Shown in pieces: positions 1-15,000 of a stretch of DNA of 64,000 nt (position 1 is the first letter of the stretch; each line of letters begins with the position of its first letter). Location of the stretch: contig CAVXNJ010000005.1 of assembly GCA_963763135.1 (NCBI GenBank), positions 124,001 through 188,000 of the forward strand, read 5' to 3'. The DNA comes from JANMZO01 sp963763135 (lineage in GTDB: Bacteria > Actinomycetota > Acidimicrobiia > Acidimicrobiales > JANYDT01). The notes beneath the pieces were generated by a model that saw only the letters and a program-made list of their open reading frames with translations, was not told the DNA's origin and ran no database searches. A program made the translations under genes and the position numbers.

Positions 1-3000
1 TCGTCGCCACGAACGCCGGACCGTCCAATGCCCCCGGCACGCTGATCACGGACACGGCTCCAGCCGCGTTGGTCGGTGTGACGTGGACCTGCGCCGCTAC
101 CGGTGGAGCAACCTGCACGGCCAGCGGGACGGGCAGCATCGCCGACACGGTGAACCTCCCCTCGGGCGCCACCGTGACGTACACATTCCAGGGCACGATC
201 AGCGCGAGCGCCACGGGCACCCTCGACAACACGGCGAGCGTCACGGGTCCGGTGTCGATCGTCGACACGAACCCGGCCGACAACAGTGCCACGGACTCCG
301 ACACACTCTCACCGAGCGCTGATCTCGCCATCACCAAGACCGACGGCGCAGCATCAGCCACCCCCGGATCGCCGGTCACCTACACGGTGGTGGCAATGAA
401 CAACGGCCCATCCGTGGCGGTCGGCGCAACCGTGACCGACACCCTGCCCGCCGGGGTCACCGGAGCGACCTGGACCTGCGTCGGCGCATCCGGTGGAAGC
501 TGCGCGGCGTCGGGTTCGGGGAGCATCAACGACACCATCAACCTGGCCGTCGGCGGGACCGCGACGTACACCGTCACCGGCACGATCAGCCCGACCGCCA
601 CCGGAACCCTCGTGAACACCGCGTCGGTCAGCGCGCCGAGCGGAACCACCGACCCGACGTCGGCCAACAACTCGGCCACCGACACCGACAGTCTTTCGCC
701 GCGGGCCGATCTCGCGGTCACCAAGACCGACGGTGCGGCCTCCGAGATCCCCGGCACCCCGGTCACCTACACGATCACTGCGACAAACAACGGACCTTCG
801 GCCGTGGTCGGCGCGCCGATCAACGACGTGATGCCAAGCGCGCTTAGCAATGCCGGATGGACCTGTACCGCTTCGGGCGGCGCCAGTTGCGGGTCGGCCT
901 TCGGCACCGGCGACATCATCGACACCGTCAGCCTTCCCGTCGGTGCCACCGTGACCTACTCCCTCACCGCCGACATCAATCCGACGGCTACCGGCAACCT
1001 CACGAACTCGGTTTCGATCGCAGTCCCGAGTGGAACCGTTGATCCGGTTTCGGCCAACGACTCGGCCAGTGACACCGACACCCTCACCCGGGTCGCCGAC
1101 CTGGCCATCACCAAGACCGACAGCTCGCCCTCCGAAGTCCCGGGCACACCGGTCGTGTACACGCTGGTGGCCACGAACAGCGGTCCATCGGCCGTGACCG
1201 GTGCAACGGTCACCGACACATTGCCAGGCGCGCTTACAAATGGGACGTGGACGTGTGTCGCATCCAGCGGAGCGGCATGCGCGGCGAGTGGCACCGGCGG
1301 CATCACCGACACGGTCAACCTCCCGGTCGGCGCGACCGCGACGTACACGTTCACCGCCGACGTCCGAGCGACCGCCACCGGAACGTTGGTCAACAGCGCT
1401 TCGATCGCGGCTCCGACCGGCGTTACCGACTCCACGCCGGCCAACAACACGGCGACCGACACCGACACGCTCAATGCCAGTGCCGACCTTCAGATCACGA
1501 AGACCGACGGTGCCGCGTCGGAGGTCCCCGGCACGCCCGTGACTTACACGATCACGGCCACCAACAACGGTCCCTCCGCGGTGACCGGTGCGACGGTCAC
1601 CGACGCAATACCAGGCGCGCTTACGAATGGCTCCTGGAGCTGTGTCGCTTCGACCGGCGCGAGCTGCGCGGCCACCGGCACCGGCGGTATCGCTGACACG
1701 GTCAACCTTCCGGTCGGGGCAACCGCGATCTACACCTTCACCGCTGACGTTCGGGCGACCGCCACCGGCACGTTGGTCAACAGTGTTGCTCTCGCCGTGC
1801 CGACCGGCGTCACCGACCCGACCCCGGCCAACAACACCGCCACCGACACCGACACCCTCAACGTCACCGCCGACCTCACCATCACCAAGACCGACGGCAC
1901 CGCTTCAGAAGTGCCAGGCACCCCGGTCAGCTACACCATCGTCGCCACGAACAACGGACCCTCGAACGTGGTCGGTGCAACCATCACTGACACCGTCCCG
2001 GCCACCCTGGCCAATGCCACATGGACGTGTGTGGCCTCCAGCGGCGCGACCTGCGCGGCGAGCGGAACCGGCAACATCACCGACACCATCAACCTCGCCG
2101 TCGGCGCGACTGCCACGTACACGCTCACCGCCGACGTCCGGGCCACCGCAACCGGATCACTGGCCAACACCGCGACCATCACGGTTCCGACCGGTGTCAC
2201 CGACTCAACCCCGGCCAACAACAGCGCAACCGACACCGACACGCTCAACGTCACGGCGGATCTGCAGATCACGAAGACCGACGGGGCCACTTCCGAGATT
2301 CCCGGCACCCCGGTCACCTATGTCATCGTTGCGACCAACAACGGACCTTCCAACGTGATCGGCGCCACGATCAACGATGCGTTGCCCGTGGCATTGACCA
2401 ACGCCGGATGGACCTGTGCCGCATCGACCGGCGCGACCTGCGCGGTCAGCGGAACCGGCAACATCACCGACACCGTCAACCTCCCGGTCGGCGCGACCGC
2501 CACGTACACGGTCATCGCCGACGTGCGGGCCACGGCCACCGGCACGCTGGTCAACACGGCCACCGTCACCGCACCGACCGGCACCACCGATGGCACCCCG
2601 GCCAACAACACCGCAACCGACACCGACACGCTCAACGTCACCGCCGACCTGCAGATCACCAAGACCGACGGCTCGGCATCGGAGATCCCCGGCACCCCGG
2701 TCGTGTACACGATCATCGCCACCAACAACGGGCCCTCCAACGTCACCGGCGCCACGATCACCGACGCCATCCCGGCCTACCTGGCCAACGCGACATGGAC
2801 CTGCGTCGCATCCAGCGGTGCGATCTGCGCGGCGAGCGGAACCGGCAACATCACCGACACCATCAATCTCGCCGTCGGAGCAACCGCGACCTACACGCTC
2901 AACGCCGACGTGCTGGCGACGGCGACCGGCAACCTCATCAACACCGCAACGATTGCGGCCCCGACCGGCACGACCGACCCCACCCCGGCCAACAACTCGG

Positions 3001-6000
3001 CCACCGACACCGACGGTCTGAGCGGCAGTGCTGATCTCGTGGTCACCAAGACGGACGGCTCGCTCACCGAAGTCCCCGGCACCCCGGTCACGTACACGAT
3101 CGTCACCACGAACAACGGTCCGTCGGCCGTCACCGGAGCAACGATCGCCGACGCATTGCCAGGCGCGCTTACCAATGCCACCTGGACGTGTGTCGCATCC
3201 AGCGGCGCGACGTGCACGGCCAGCGGCACCGGCAACATCACCGACACCGTCAACCTCGCGGCCGGCGCCACGGCCACCTATACGCTCACCGCTGACGTTC
3301 GAGCGACCGCCACCGGCTCGCTGGCCAACACCGCGACCATCACCGCGCCCACCGGCGTCGGTGATCCGACCCCGGCCAACAACACCGCCACCGACACCGA
3401 CACGCTCAACGTCACCGCCGACCTCACCATCACGAAGACCGACGGCGTCGCCTCGGAGATACCGGGAACCCCGGTCATCTACACGATCGTCGCCACCAAC
3501 AACGGACCATCCGATGTCACCGGCGCTACCGTCGCCGATGTATTGCCAAGCGCGCTTATCAATGGCACGTGGACGTGCGTCGCATCCTTGGGCGCGACCT
3601 GCACAGCCAGCGGAACCGGCAACATCACCGACACGATCGATCTCGCCACTGGCGCAACGGCCACGTACACGCTCACCGCGGATGTTCGAGCAACGGCCAC
3701 GGGTTCGCTCACCAACACCGCAACGATCGCCGCCCCGACCGGCGTCACCGATCCGACCCCGGCCAACAACACGGCGACCGACACCGACACGCTGAACCCG
3801 ACGGCTGATCTCATCGTCACGAAGACCGACGGTGCGACCTCCGAAGTGCCGGGCACCGGCGTCAGCTACACCATTGTCGTCACCAACAACGGACCGTCGA
3901 ACGTCACCGGGGCCACGATCACGGACACGGTTCCGGCCGCGCTCACCGGCGCGGCGTGGACCTGTGTCGCTTCCAGCGGCGCGACGTGTGCGGCCAGCGG
4001 AACCGGCAACATCACCGATTCGGTCAACCTCGCGTCCGGGACCACGGCCACATACACGCTGACGGCAGCCGTTCGAGCGACGGCCACCGGCAGCCTGGTC
4101 AACACCGCATCGGTCACCGCACCGACCGGGACCACCGACCCGACCCCGGCCAACAACACCGCAACCGACACCGACACACTGAACGTCACCGCCGATCTGC
4201 AGATCACGAAGACCGACGCGGCCGCGAACGAAGTCCCCGGTACCCCGGTCACCTACACGATCGTCGCCACCAACAACGGACCTTCGAATGTCGTCGCGGC
4301 CACCATCAACGACACGATGCCAAGCGCGCTTACCAATGCCGGCTGGACCTGCGCGGCATCGGCCGGCGCCAGCTGCGGAGCGGCCTTCGGCACCGGCGAC
4401 ATCACCGATACCGTGAGCCTGGCCGCCGGCGCTTCGGTGACCTACACCCTGACCGCCGATGTCCGCGGCACCGCCACCGGTTCGCTCGCCAACACCGCGA
4501 CGATCAGCGCGCCGACCGGTGTCACCGATCCGACTCCGGCCAACAACACCGCGACCGACACCGACACGCTCAACCCCACCGCCGACCTCACGATCACCAA
4601 GACCGACGGCTCGACCAGTGAGATCCCCGGCACGCCGGTCACCTACACGATCGTCGCCACCAACAACGGACCCTCCAACGTCACCGGCGCAACGATCACC
4701 GACACCATCCCAGCGGCGCTGGTCAACGCGTCATGGACCTGCGTCGCTTCGAGCGGGGCGACCTGCACGGCCAGCGGCACCGGCAACATCGCCGACACCG
4801 TCAACCTCGCCTCCGGGGCCAGCGCGACATACACGCTCACCGCTGACGTCCGCACCACGGCGACCGGTTCACTCGCCAACACGGCAGCCATCACCGCTCC
4901 GACCGGGACCACCGACCCGTCGCCGGCCAACAACACCGCCACCGACACCGACACGCTCAACGTCACCGCCGACCTCACCGTCACCAAGACCGACGGCTCG
5001 ACCTCGGAGATCCCCGGCACCCCGGTCACGTACACCATCGTCGCCACCAACAACGGGCCCTCCAACGTGGTCGGGGCCACGATCGCCGACACGATCCCGG
5101 CCGCGCTCACGTCCGCGACCTGGACCTGCATCGCCTCCACCGGCGCGTCGTGCGCCGCCAGCGGAACCGGCAACATCACCGACACGGTCAACCTCCCCGT
5201 CGGGGCCACGGCGACGTACACGTTGAACGCAACCGTTCGGGCGACAGCCACCGGCTCGCTCGCCAACACGGCGACGATCACCGCTCCGACCGGTGTCACC
5301 GATTCGACCCCGGCCAACAACACCGCCACCGACACCGACACCCTCAACGTCACCGCCGACCTCACCATCACCAAGACCGACGGGGCCACCTCCGAAGTTC
5401 CAGGCACCCCCGTCACCTACGTCATCGTTGCGACCAACAACGGCCCGTCCAACGTGGTCGGCGCAACGATCAGCGATGTGGTGCCGGCCGCACTCACGAA
5501 TGTCGGGTGGACCTGTGCCGCCTCGACCGGCGCCACTTGCGCAGTCAGCGGAACCGGCAACATCACCGACACCGTCAACCTCCCGGTCGGCGCGACCGCC
5601 ACCTACACGGTGATCGCCGATGTGCGGACCACCGCCACCGGCAGCCTCATCAACACGGCCACCGTCACCGCACCAACCGGGACCACGGACTCCACCCCGG
5701 CCAACAACACCGCCACCGACACCGACACGCTCATCCCCACCGCTGACCTCACCATCACCAAGACCGACGGCTCGACCGGCGAAGTCCCGGGCACCCCGGT
5801 CACCTACACGATCACGGCCACCAACAACGGACCGTCAGCGGTCACCGGTGCCAGCATCACCGACGCGATCCCAAGCGCGCTTATCAATGCCGCATGGACC
5901 TGCGTCGCCTCCACCGGCGCGGCCTGCACGGCCAACGGCGCCGGCAACATCACCGACACGGTCAACCTCCCGGCCGGGGCAACGGTCACCTACACCCTCG

Positions 6001-9000
6001 CCGCTGACATCCGGGCCACGGCCACCGGCAACCTCATCAACACGGCAACGATTGCAGCACCGACCGGCACGACCGACCCGACTCCGGCGAACAACACCGC
6101 GACCGACACCGACACCCTCGGGGCGGAAGCGGACCTCACGATCACGAAGACCGACGGTTCAATTTCCGAAGTCCCCGGTACCCCCGTGACCTACACGATC
6201 GTTGTCACGAACAACGGACCGTCGGCCGTCACGGGTGCCACGGTCGCCGACACAATCCCAAGCGCGCTTACCAATGCCACCTGGACCTGCTCCTCTTCCA
6301 CCGGCGCCACCTGCGCGGCCGGCGGGGCCGGAAGCATCACCGACACCGTCACGCTTCCCGTCGGCGCTACCGCCACCTACACCGTTGTCGCCGATGTTCG
6401 CGCGACGGCCACGGGCAACCTCGTCAACACCGCGACCGTCAGCGTGCCCACCGGTATCACCGACACGACCCCGGCCAACAACACCGCAACCGACACCGAC
6501 ACCCTCAACGTCACCGCCGACGTCCAGATCACCAAGACTGACGGCTCGACCAGTGAGATCCCCGGCACCCCGGTCACGTACACGATCGTCGCCACCAACA
6601 ACGGACCATCAAACGTGATTGGTGCCACCATCACCGACACCCTCCCAGGCACCCTCACCGCGGCGACCTGGACCTGCGTCGCCTCCACCGGCGCAACCTG
6701 CACCGCCAGCGGAACCGGCAACATCACCGACACCGTCAACCTCCCCGCCGGCGCCACCGCCACCTACACCCTCACTGCTGACGTCCGAGCCACGGCCACG
6801 GGCTCCATCATCAACACTGCATCCATCGCGACCCCGACGGGCGTCACCGACCTCACACCGGCCAACAACACCGCGACCGACACCGACACGCTGAACCCCA
6901 CCGCCGACCTCACCATCACCAAGACCGACGGAGCCACGAGCGAGATCCCCGGCACCCCGGTCACGTACACGATCGTCGCCACCAACAACGGACCCTCCAA
7001 CGTGGTTGGTGCCACCATCACCGACACCGTCCCAGCCGCCCTCACCGCGGCGACCTGGACCTGCGTCGCCTCCACCGGCGCCACCTGCACCGCCAGCGGA
7101 ACCGGCAACATCACCGACACGGTCAACCTCCCCGCCGGCGCCACCGTGACCTACACCCTCACCGCCACCGTGCGGGCCACCGCCACCGGCAACCTCACCA
7201 ACACCGCGACCATCACGGCCCCGAGCGGCGTCACCGACCCCACCCCGGCCAACAACACCGCCACCGACACCGACACGCTCAACCCCACCGCCGACCTCAC
7301 CATCACCAAGACCGACAGCTCGACCACCGAAGTGCCCGGCACACCGGTCACCTACACGATCACGGCCACCAACAACGGACCATCCAACGTCACCAGCGCA
7401 AGCATCGCCGACACGATCCCAAGCGCGCTTACCAACGCCGGATGGACCTGCGCGACCACGGCCGGAGCGACCTGCGGCGCCGCCTTCGGAACCGGTGACA
7501 TCACCGACACCGTGGGCCTGGCCGTCGGTGCCAGCGTCACGTATACCCTGACCGCCGACGTGCGAGCCACGGCGACGGGCAACCTGGTGAACACGGTGTC
7601 CATCACGGCCCCGACCGGTCTGACCGACCCGACCCCGGCCAACAACTCGGCCACGGATACCGACACGCTCAACCCCACCGCCGACCTCACCATCACCAAG
7701 ACCGACAGCTCGCTCACCGAAGTGCCCGGCACACCGGTCACCTACACGATCGTCGCCACCAACAACGGGCCCTCCAACGTGGTTGGTGCCACCATCACCG
7801 ACACGATCCCAAGCGCGCTCTACCAACGCCGGGTGGACCTGTGTCGCCTCCAGCGGCGCATCGTGCACGGCCAGCGGCACCGGCAGCATCACCGACACCG
7901 TCAACCTCGCCTCCGGCGCCACCGCCACGTACACCCTCATCGCCGACATCCGCGCCACGGCCACCGGATCGCTGACGAACACGGCCAACATCGCCGTACC
8001 GAGCGGAACAACCGACCCGACCCCGGCCAACAACTCGGCCACCGACACCGACACGCTCGATTCCGACGGCCGACCTCCACGATCACCAAGACCGACAGCG
8101 CGACTCACCGAGGTGCCCGGCACCCCGGTCACCTACACGATCGTCGCCACCAACAACGGACCATCCGACGTCACCGGCGCAACGATCAACGACTCCCTGC
8201 CCGCCGCTCTGATCAACGCCAACTGGACGTGTACCGCCTCGAGCGGCGCCACCTGCACCGCCAGCGGAACCGGCAACATCGCCGACACCGTCAACCTCGC
8301 CGCCGGCGCCACCGCCACCTATACGGTCACCGCCGACATCAGGGCCACCGCCACCGGATCGCTGACCAACATCGCGACCATCTCTACCCCGAGCGGCGTC
8401 ACCGACCCCACACCGGCCAACAACACCGCCACCGACACCGACACCCTCAACCCCACCGCCGACCTCACCATCACCAAGACCGACGGGGTGACATCGAAGG
8501 TTCCCGGCAATTCGGTCACTTACACGATCGTCGCCACGAACAACGGACCATCCAACGTGGTCGGCGCCACCATCGCCGACACGATCCCAAGTGCACTTAC
8601 CAACGCCACTTGGACCTGTGTCGCCTCCAGCGGCGCATCATGCACGACCAGCGGAACCGGCAACATCACCGACACCATCAACCTCGCCGTCGGAGCAACG
8701 GCCACCTACACCCTCACCGCCGACATCCGGTCCACCGCAACCGGCACCCTGGTCAACACCGCCACCCTCACGGGCCCCACCGGCGTCTCCGACCCCACCC
8801 CGGGCAACAACTCGGCCACCGATACCGATCTGCTGATGGTGACTGCGGATCTGAGCATCACCAAGACTGACGGTGTCACGAACGAAGTCCCCGGCACTCC
8901 CGTGAGCTACACGATCGTGGCCACCAACAACGGGCCGTCGAACGTGACTGGCGCGACGATCACCGACGCGATCCCAAGCGCGCTTGTCAACGCCGGATGG

Positions 9001-12000
9001 ACCTGCGCCACCACTGGTGGAGCGACCTGCGGTGCCGCATTCGGAACGGGCGACATCACCGACACCGTCAACCTCCCATCCGGAAGCTCCGTCACCTACA
9101 CCCTCACCGCCGACGTCCGAACCACCGCCTCCGGGTCGCTCACGAACGTCGCCACCATCGTCGCGCCGACCGGGGTCACCGACCCCGCCCCGGCCAACAA
9201 CACCGCGACCGACACCGACTCCCTCAACCCCACCGCCGACCTCACCATCACCAAGACCGACAGCTCGGTCACCGAAGTGCCCGGCACGCCCGTCACCTAC
9301 ACCATCGTCGCCACCAACAACGGACCATCCAACGTCACCGGCGCCACCATCATCGACACCATCCCGGCCGCTCTGGCCAACGCCACCTGGACGTGCCTCG
9401 CCTCCACCGGCGCATCGTGCACCGCCAGCGGAACCGGCAACATCACCGACACCATCAACCTGCCGTCGGGCGCAACCGCGACCTACACGTTGAACGCTGA
9501 CGTCCGAGCGACGGCCACCGGCTCGCTCACCAACACCGCAACGATCACCGCCCCGACGGGCATCTCCGACCCGACCCCGGCGAACAACACCGCAACCGAC
9601 ACCGACGCCCTCAACGCCACCGCCGACCTCACCATCACCAAGACCGACGGAGCCACGAACGAGATCCCCGGCACCGCCGTCACCTACACGATCGTCGCCA
9701 CCAACAACGGGCCCTCGAACGTGATTGGCGCGACCCTCGCCGACACGATCCCGGCCGCCCTGACCGGCGCCACCTGGACCTGCGTCGCCTCCACCGGCGC
9801 GACGTGTGCGGCCAGCGGAACCGGCAACATCACCGACACCATCAACCTGCCCGCCGGTGCCACCGTCACCTACACACTCAACGCCACGGTACGGGCCACG
9901 GCCACCGGATCGCTGACCAACACCGCTACGATCACCGCCCCGACCGGCGTCACCGACCCGACACCGGCCAACAACACCGCCACCGACACCGACACGCTCG
10001 ACGTCACCGCCGACCTCCCGATCACCAAGACCGACAGCTCGCTTACCGAGGTACCTGGCACACCAGTCACCTACACGATCGTCGCCACCAACAACGGACC
10101 CTCCAACGTCACCGGCGCCACGGTCGTCGACCTCATCCCGGCTGGCCTCACCGGTGCGACCTGGACCTGCGTCGCTTCCGGCGGCGCCTCATGCGCGGCG
10201 AGCGGAACCGGAACCATCGCTGACACCGTCACCCTCCCAGCCGGCGCGACGGCCACCTACACCCTCAACGCCACGGTTCGGTCCACGGCCACCGGCACCC
10301 TCGCCAACACCGCGTCGATCAACGCCGCCGACCGGGGTCACCGACCCCACACCGGCCAACAACACGGCGACCGACACCGACACGCCTGAACGTCACCGCC
10401 GACCTCCAGATCACCAAGACCGACGGCACCACCGGCGAGGTGCCGGGCACCCCGGTCACCTACACGATCGTCGCCACCAACAACGGACCGTCCAACGTGC
10501 TCGGCGCAACCATCGCCGACACCATCCCGGCTTCACTCACCGGAGCGACCTGGACCTGCGTCGCCTCCACCGGCGCATCATGCACCGCCAGCGGAACCGG
10601 CAACATCACCGACACCATCAACCTGCCCGCCGGGGCGACCGCCACCTATACGCTCACCGCCGACGTCCGCGCCACGGCCACGGGATCGCTCTCCAACACC
10701 GCGACGGTCACGGCTCCCACCGGAACCACCGACCCCACCCCGGCCAACAACACCGCCACCGACACCGACACGCTTGGGGTCGAGGCCAACCTGGCCGTCA
10801 CCAAGACCGACGGTTCGACCTCGGCGGTACCGGGAACACCTGTCACCTACACGGTCGTGGCGACGAACAACGGACCGTCGGCAGTGGTCGGAGCCACGCT
10901 CACTGACACAATCCCAAGCGCGCTTACCAATGTGGCTTGGACCTGCGTCGCCTCCGGTGGAGCCAGCTGCACGGCAAGCGGAACCGGCAGCATCACCGAC
11001 ACCGTCACGCTGCCGGTCGGCGCAACCGCTACCTACACGTTGAACGCCGACGTGAAGTCGACCGCCTCGGGAACTCTCGTCAACACCGCGACGATCACCG
11101 CTCCGAGCGGTGTCACCGACACGACTCCGGCAGACAACTCGGCGACCGACACCGACACCCTCACGGTCACCGCCGATCTCCGTGTGACCAAGACGGACGG
11201 CACCACGAGCGAGGTTCCCGGCACGCCGGTCACGTACACGATCGTCGCCACGAACAACGGACCTTCCAACGTGGTCGGCGCAACGATCACCGACACCATC
11301 CCGGCCGCACTCACGGCGGCCACCTGGACCTGCGTCGCTTCGGCCGGCGCGTCCTGCACCGCCAGCGGAGCCGGCAGCATCACCGACACCGTCAACCTCC
11401 CGGTCGGCGCCACCGCCACCTACATCCTCAACGCGACCGTGCGGGCCACGGCCACCGGCTCGCTCGCGAACACCGCTTCGATCAACGCCCCGACCGGCAC
11501 CACCGACCCCACACCCGGGAACAACACCGCCACCGACACCGACACCTTGACGGTAACGGCCGACCTCCAGATCACCAAGACCGACGGCGTCACGAGCGAG
11601 GTACCCGGCACCCCGGTCACCTACACGATCGTCGCCACCAACAACGGACCATCCAACGTCGTCGGCGCCACCGTCGTTGACCTCATTCCGGCACCGCTCA
11701 CGGCGCGTCTTGGACCTGCGTCGCCTCTGCTGGCGCGACCTGCGCGGCCAGCGGAACCGGAACCATCGCCGACACCATCACCCTCCCGGTCGGCGCCACC
11801 GTCACCTACACGCTGAATGCCACCGTGCGGGCCACGGCCACCGGCTCTCTCGCCAACACCGCGTCGATCAACGCTCCGACCGGCACCACCGACCCCACAC
11901 CCGGGAACAACGGAGCCACCGACACCGACACGCTGGTTCCGACGGCCGACCTCCAGATCACCAAGACCGACAGCTCCATCACCGAGGTCCCCGGCACCCC

Positions 12001-15000
12001 GGTCACCTACACGATCGTCGCCACCAACAACGGACCATCGAACGTCATTGGTGCCACGATCACCGACACCATTCCAAGCGCGCTTACCAATGCCGGATGG
12101 ACCTGCACCACCACGGGTGGAGCTACCTGCGGCGCCGCCTTCGGAACCGGTGACATCACCGACACCATCAACCTGCCCACCGGCAGCTCCGTCACCTACA
12201 CCCTCACCGCCGACGTCCGAGCCACCGCCACCGGCACACTCACCAACACCGCATCGATCACCGCACCTACCGGCGTCACCGACCCCACCCCGGCCAACAA
12301 CACCGCCGTCGACACCGACACCCTCAACGCCACCGCCGACCTCACCATCACCAAGACCGACGGCGCCACCTCCGAGATCCCCGGCACCCCGGTCACCTAC
12401 ACGATCGTCGCCACCAACAACGGACCATCCAACGTCACCAGCGCAACGATCACCGACACGATCCCAAGCGCGCTTACCAACGCAACATGGACCTGTGCCG
12501 CCTCCCCCGGCGCGACCTGCACCGCCGGCGGCACCGGCAACATCACCGACACCGTCAACCTCCCATCCGGAGCGAGTGCCACCTACACCCTCACGGCCGA
12601 TGTACGGGCCACCGCGACCGGGTCGCTCACGAACACCGCGTCGATCAGCGCCCCGACCGGCGTCACCGACCCCACCCCGGCCAACAACACCGCCACCGAC
12701 ACCGACACCCTCAACGTCACCGCCGACCTCACCATCACCAAAACCGACAGCGCGACCACCGAAGTGCCCGGCACCCCCGTCAGCTACACGATCATCGCCA
12801 CGAACAACGGACCGTCCAACGTGGTCGGCGCTACGATCGTCGACCTCATCCCGGCCGCGCTCACGGCGTCGACCTGGACCTGCGTCGCCTCCCCCGGCGC
12901 CACCTGTACGGCCAGCGGAACCGGAACCATCGCTGACACCGTAAACCTCCCGTCCGGCGCCACCGTGACCTACACCCTGAATGCGACGGTGCGAGCCACC
13001 GCCACCGGATCGCTAACCAACACCGCGTCGATCAACTCGCCGACCGGCGTCACCGACCCCACCCCGGCCAACAACACCGCCACCGACTCCGACACCCTTG
13101 TAGCGACCGCCGACCTCACCATCACCAAGACCGACAGCGCGACCACCGAAGTGCCCGGCACCCCGGTCACCTACACCATCGTGGCCACCAACAACGGACC
13201 CTCCAACGTGGTCGGGGCCACCATCACGGACACGATCCCAAGCGCGCTTACCAACGCCGGATGGACCTGCGCCACCACGGGTGGAGCGACCTGCGGCGCC
13301 GCGTTCGGAACCGGTGACATCACCGACACCATCAACCTCCCGGCCGGCGCCACCGTCACCTACACCCTCACCGCCGACGTGCGAGCCACCGCCACCGGCA
13401 ATCTCGCCAACATCGCGACCATCACGGCCCCGAGCGGCGTCACCGACCCCACCCCGGCCAACAACACCGCCACCGACACCGACACCCTCGACCCCACCGC
13501 CGACCTCCAGATCACCAAGACCGACAGCGTGACCACCGAGGTGCCCGGCACCCCGGTGACCTACACGATCGTCGCCACCAACAACGGACCATCCAACGTG
13601 GTCGGGGCCACCATCACCGACACGATCCCAAGCGCGCTTACCAACGCCGGGTGGACCTGTATCGCCTCGGCCGGAGCCACGTGCGCGACCAGCGGCACCG
13701 GCAACGTCACCGACACCATCAACCTGCCCACCGGCAGCTCCGTCACCTATACCCTCATCGCCGACATCGGCTCTACGGCGACCGGTTCCCTGACCAACAC
13801 CGCGACCGTCTCGACTCCAACCGGCATCACCGACCCCACGCCGTCCAACAACACCGCCACCGACACCGACGTCCTCGGCGTTGCGGCCAACCTGTCGATC
13901 ACCAAGACGGACGGAATCACGTCGGTGGCTCCGGGCACCACGGTCACCTACACCATCGTCGCCACCAACAGCGGACCCTCCGCCGTCACCGGCGCCGTCA
14001 TAGCCGACACCCTCCCAAGCTCACTCAGCAACGCCATCTGGAGTTGTGTCACGACGGCAGGTGCCACCTGCACCGCCAGCGGAACCGGCAGCATCACCGA
14101 CACCGTGAATCTCCCGGTCGGGGCTTCGGTGACGTACAGCCTCAACGCCACGGTGCGCTCGTCGGCCACCGGCAACCTGGTGAACACCTCCACCATCTCG
14201 GCCCCGACCGGTGTTTCCGACACGAACCCGGCCGACAACACCGCGACCGATACCGACACGCTCGATGTGACCGCCGACCTCACCATCACCAAGACCGACG
14301 GAGCTACGTCGGAGATTCCCGGCACCCCGGTCACCTACACCATCGTCGCCACCAACAACGGACCATCCGACGTGGTCGGCGCCACCATCACCGACACCAT
14401 CCCGGCCGCCCTCACCAACGCCGGATGGACCTGCGCGGCCTCGGCCGGAGCCACCTGCACCACGAGCGGAACCGGCAACATCACCGACGTGATCAACCTC
14501 CCCGCCGGCGCAACCGCGACCTACACCCTCAACGCGACCGTGCGAGCCACAGCCACCGGCAACCTCGCCAACACGGCAATCGTCAACGTGCCCGCCGGCA
14601 CGACCGATCCGAACCCGACGAACAACACGTTCACCGATATCGATTCGTTGATGGTGACGGCCGATCTCTCCATCACCAAGACGGACGGCGCGGCCACTGA
14701 AGTGCCCGGAACTCCGGTCGTCTACACGATCGTCGCCACGAACAACGGACCATCCAACGTTGTCGGCGCCACAATTTCCGACACCGTCCCGGCTGCGCTG
14801 ACCAACGCCACCTGGACCTGTGCCGCCTCCACCGGAGCCACTTGCACCCCGAACGGAACCGGCAACATCACCGACACCGTGAACCTCCCGGTGGGGGCCA
14901 CGGCTACCTACACCCTCAACGCCACCGTGCGGGCCACGGCCTCGGGCTCGCTGACGAACACCGCTTCGATAAGTGTTCCGACGGGAACCACCGACCCGAC

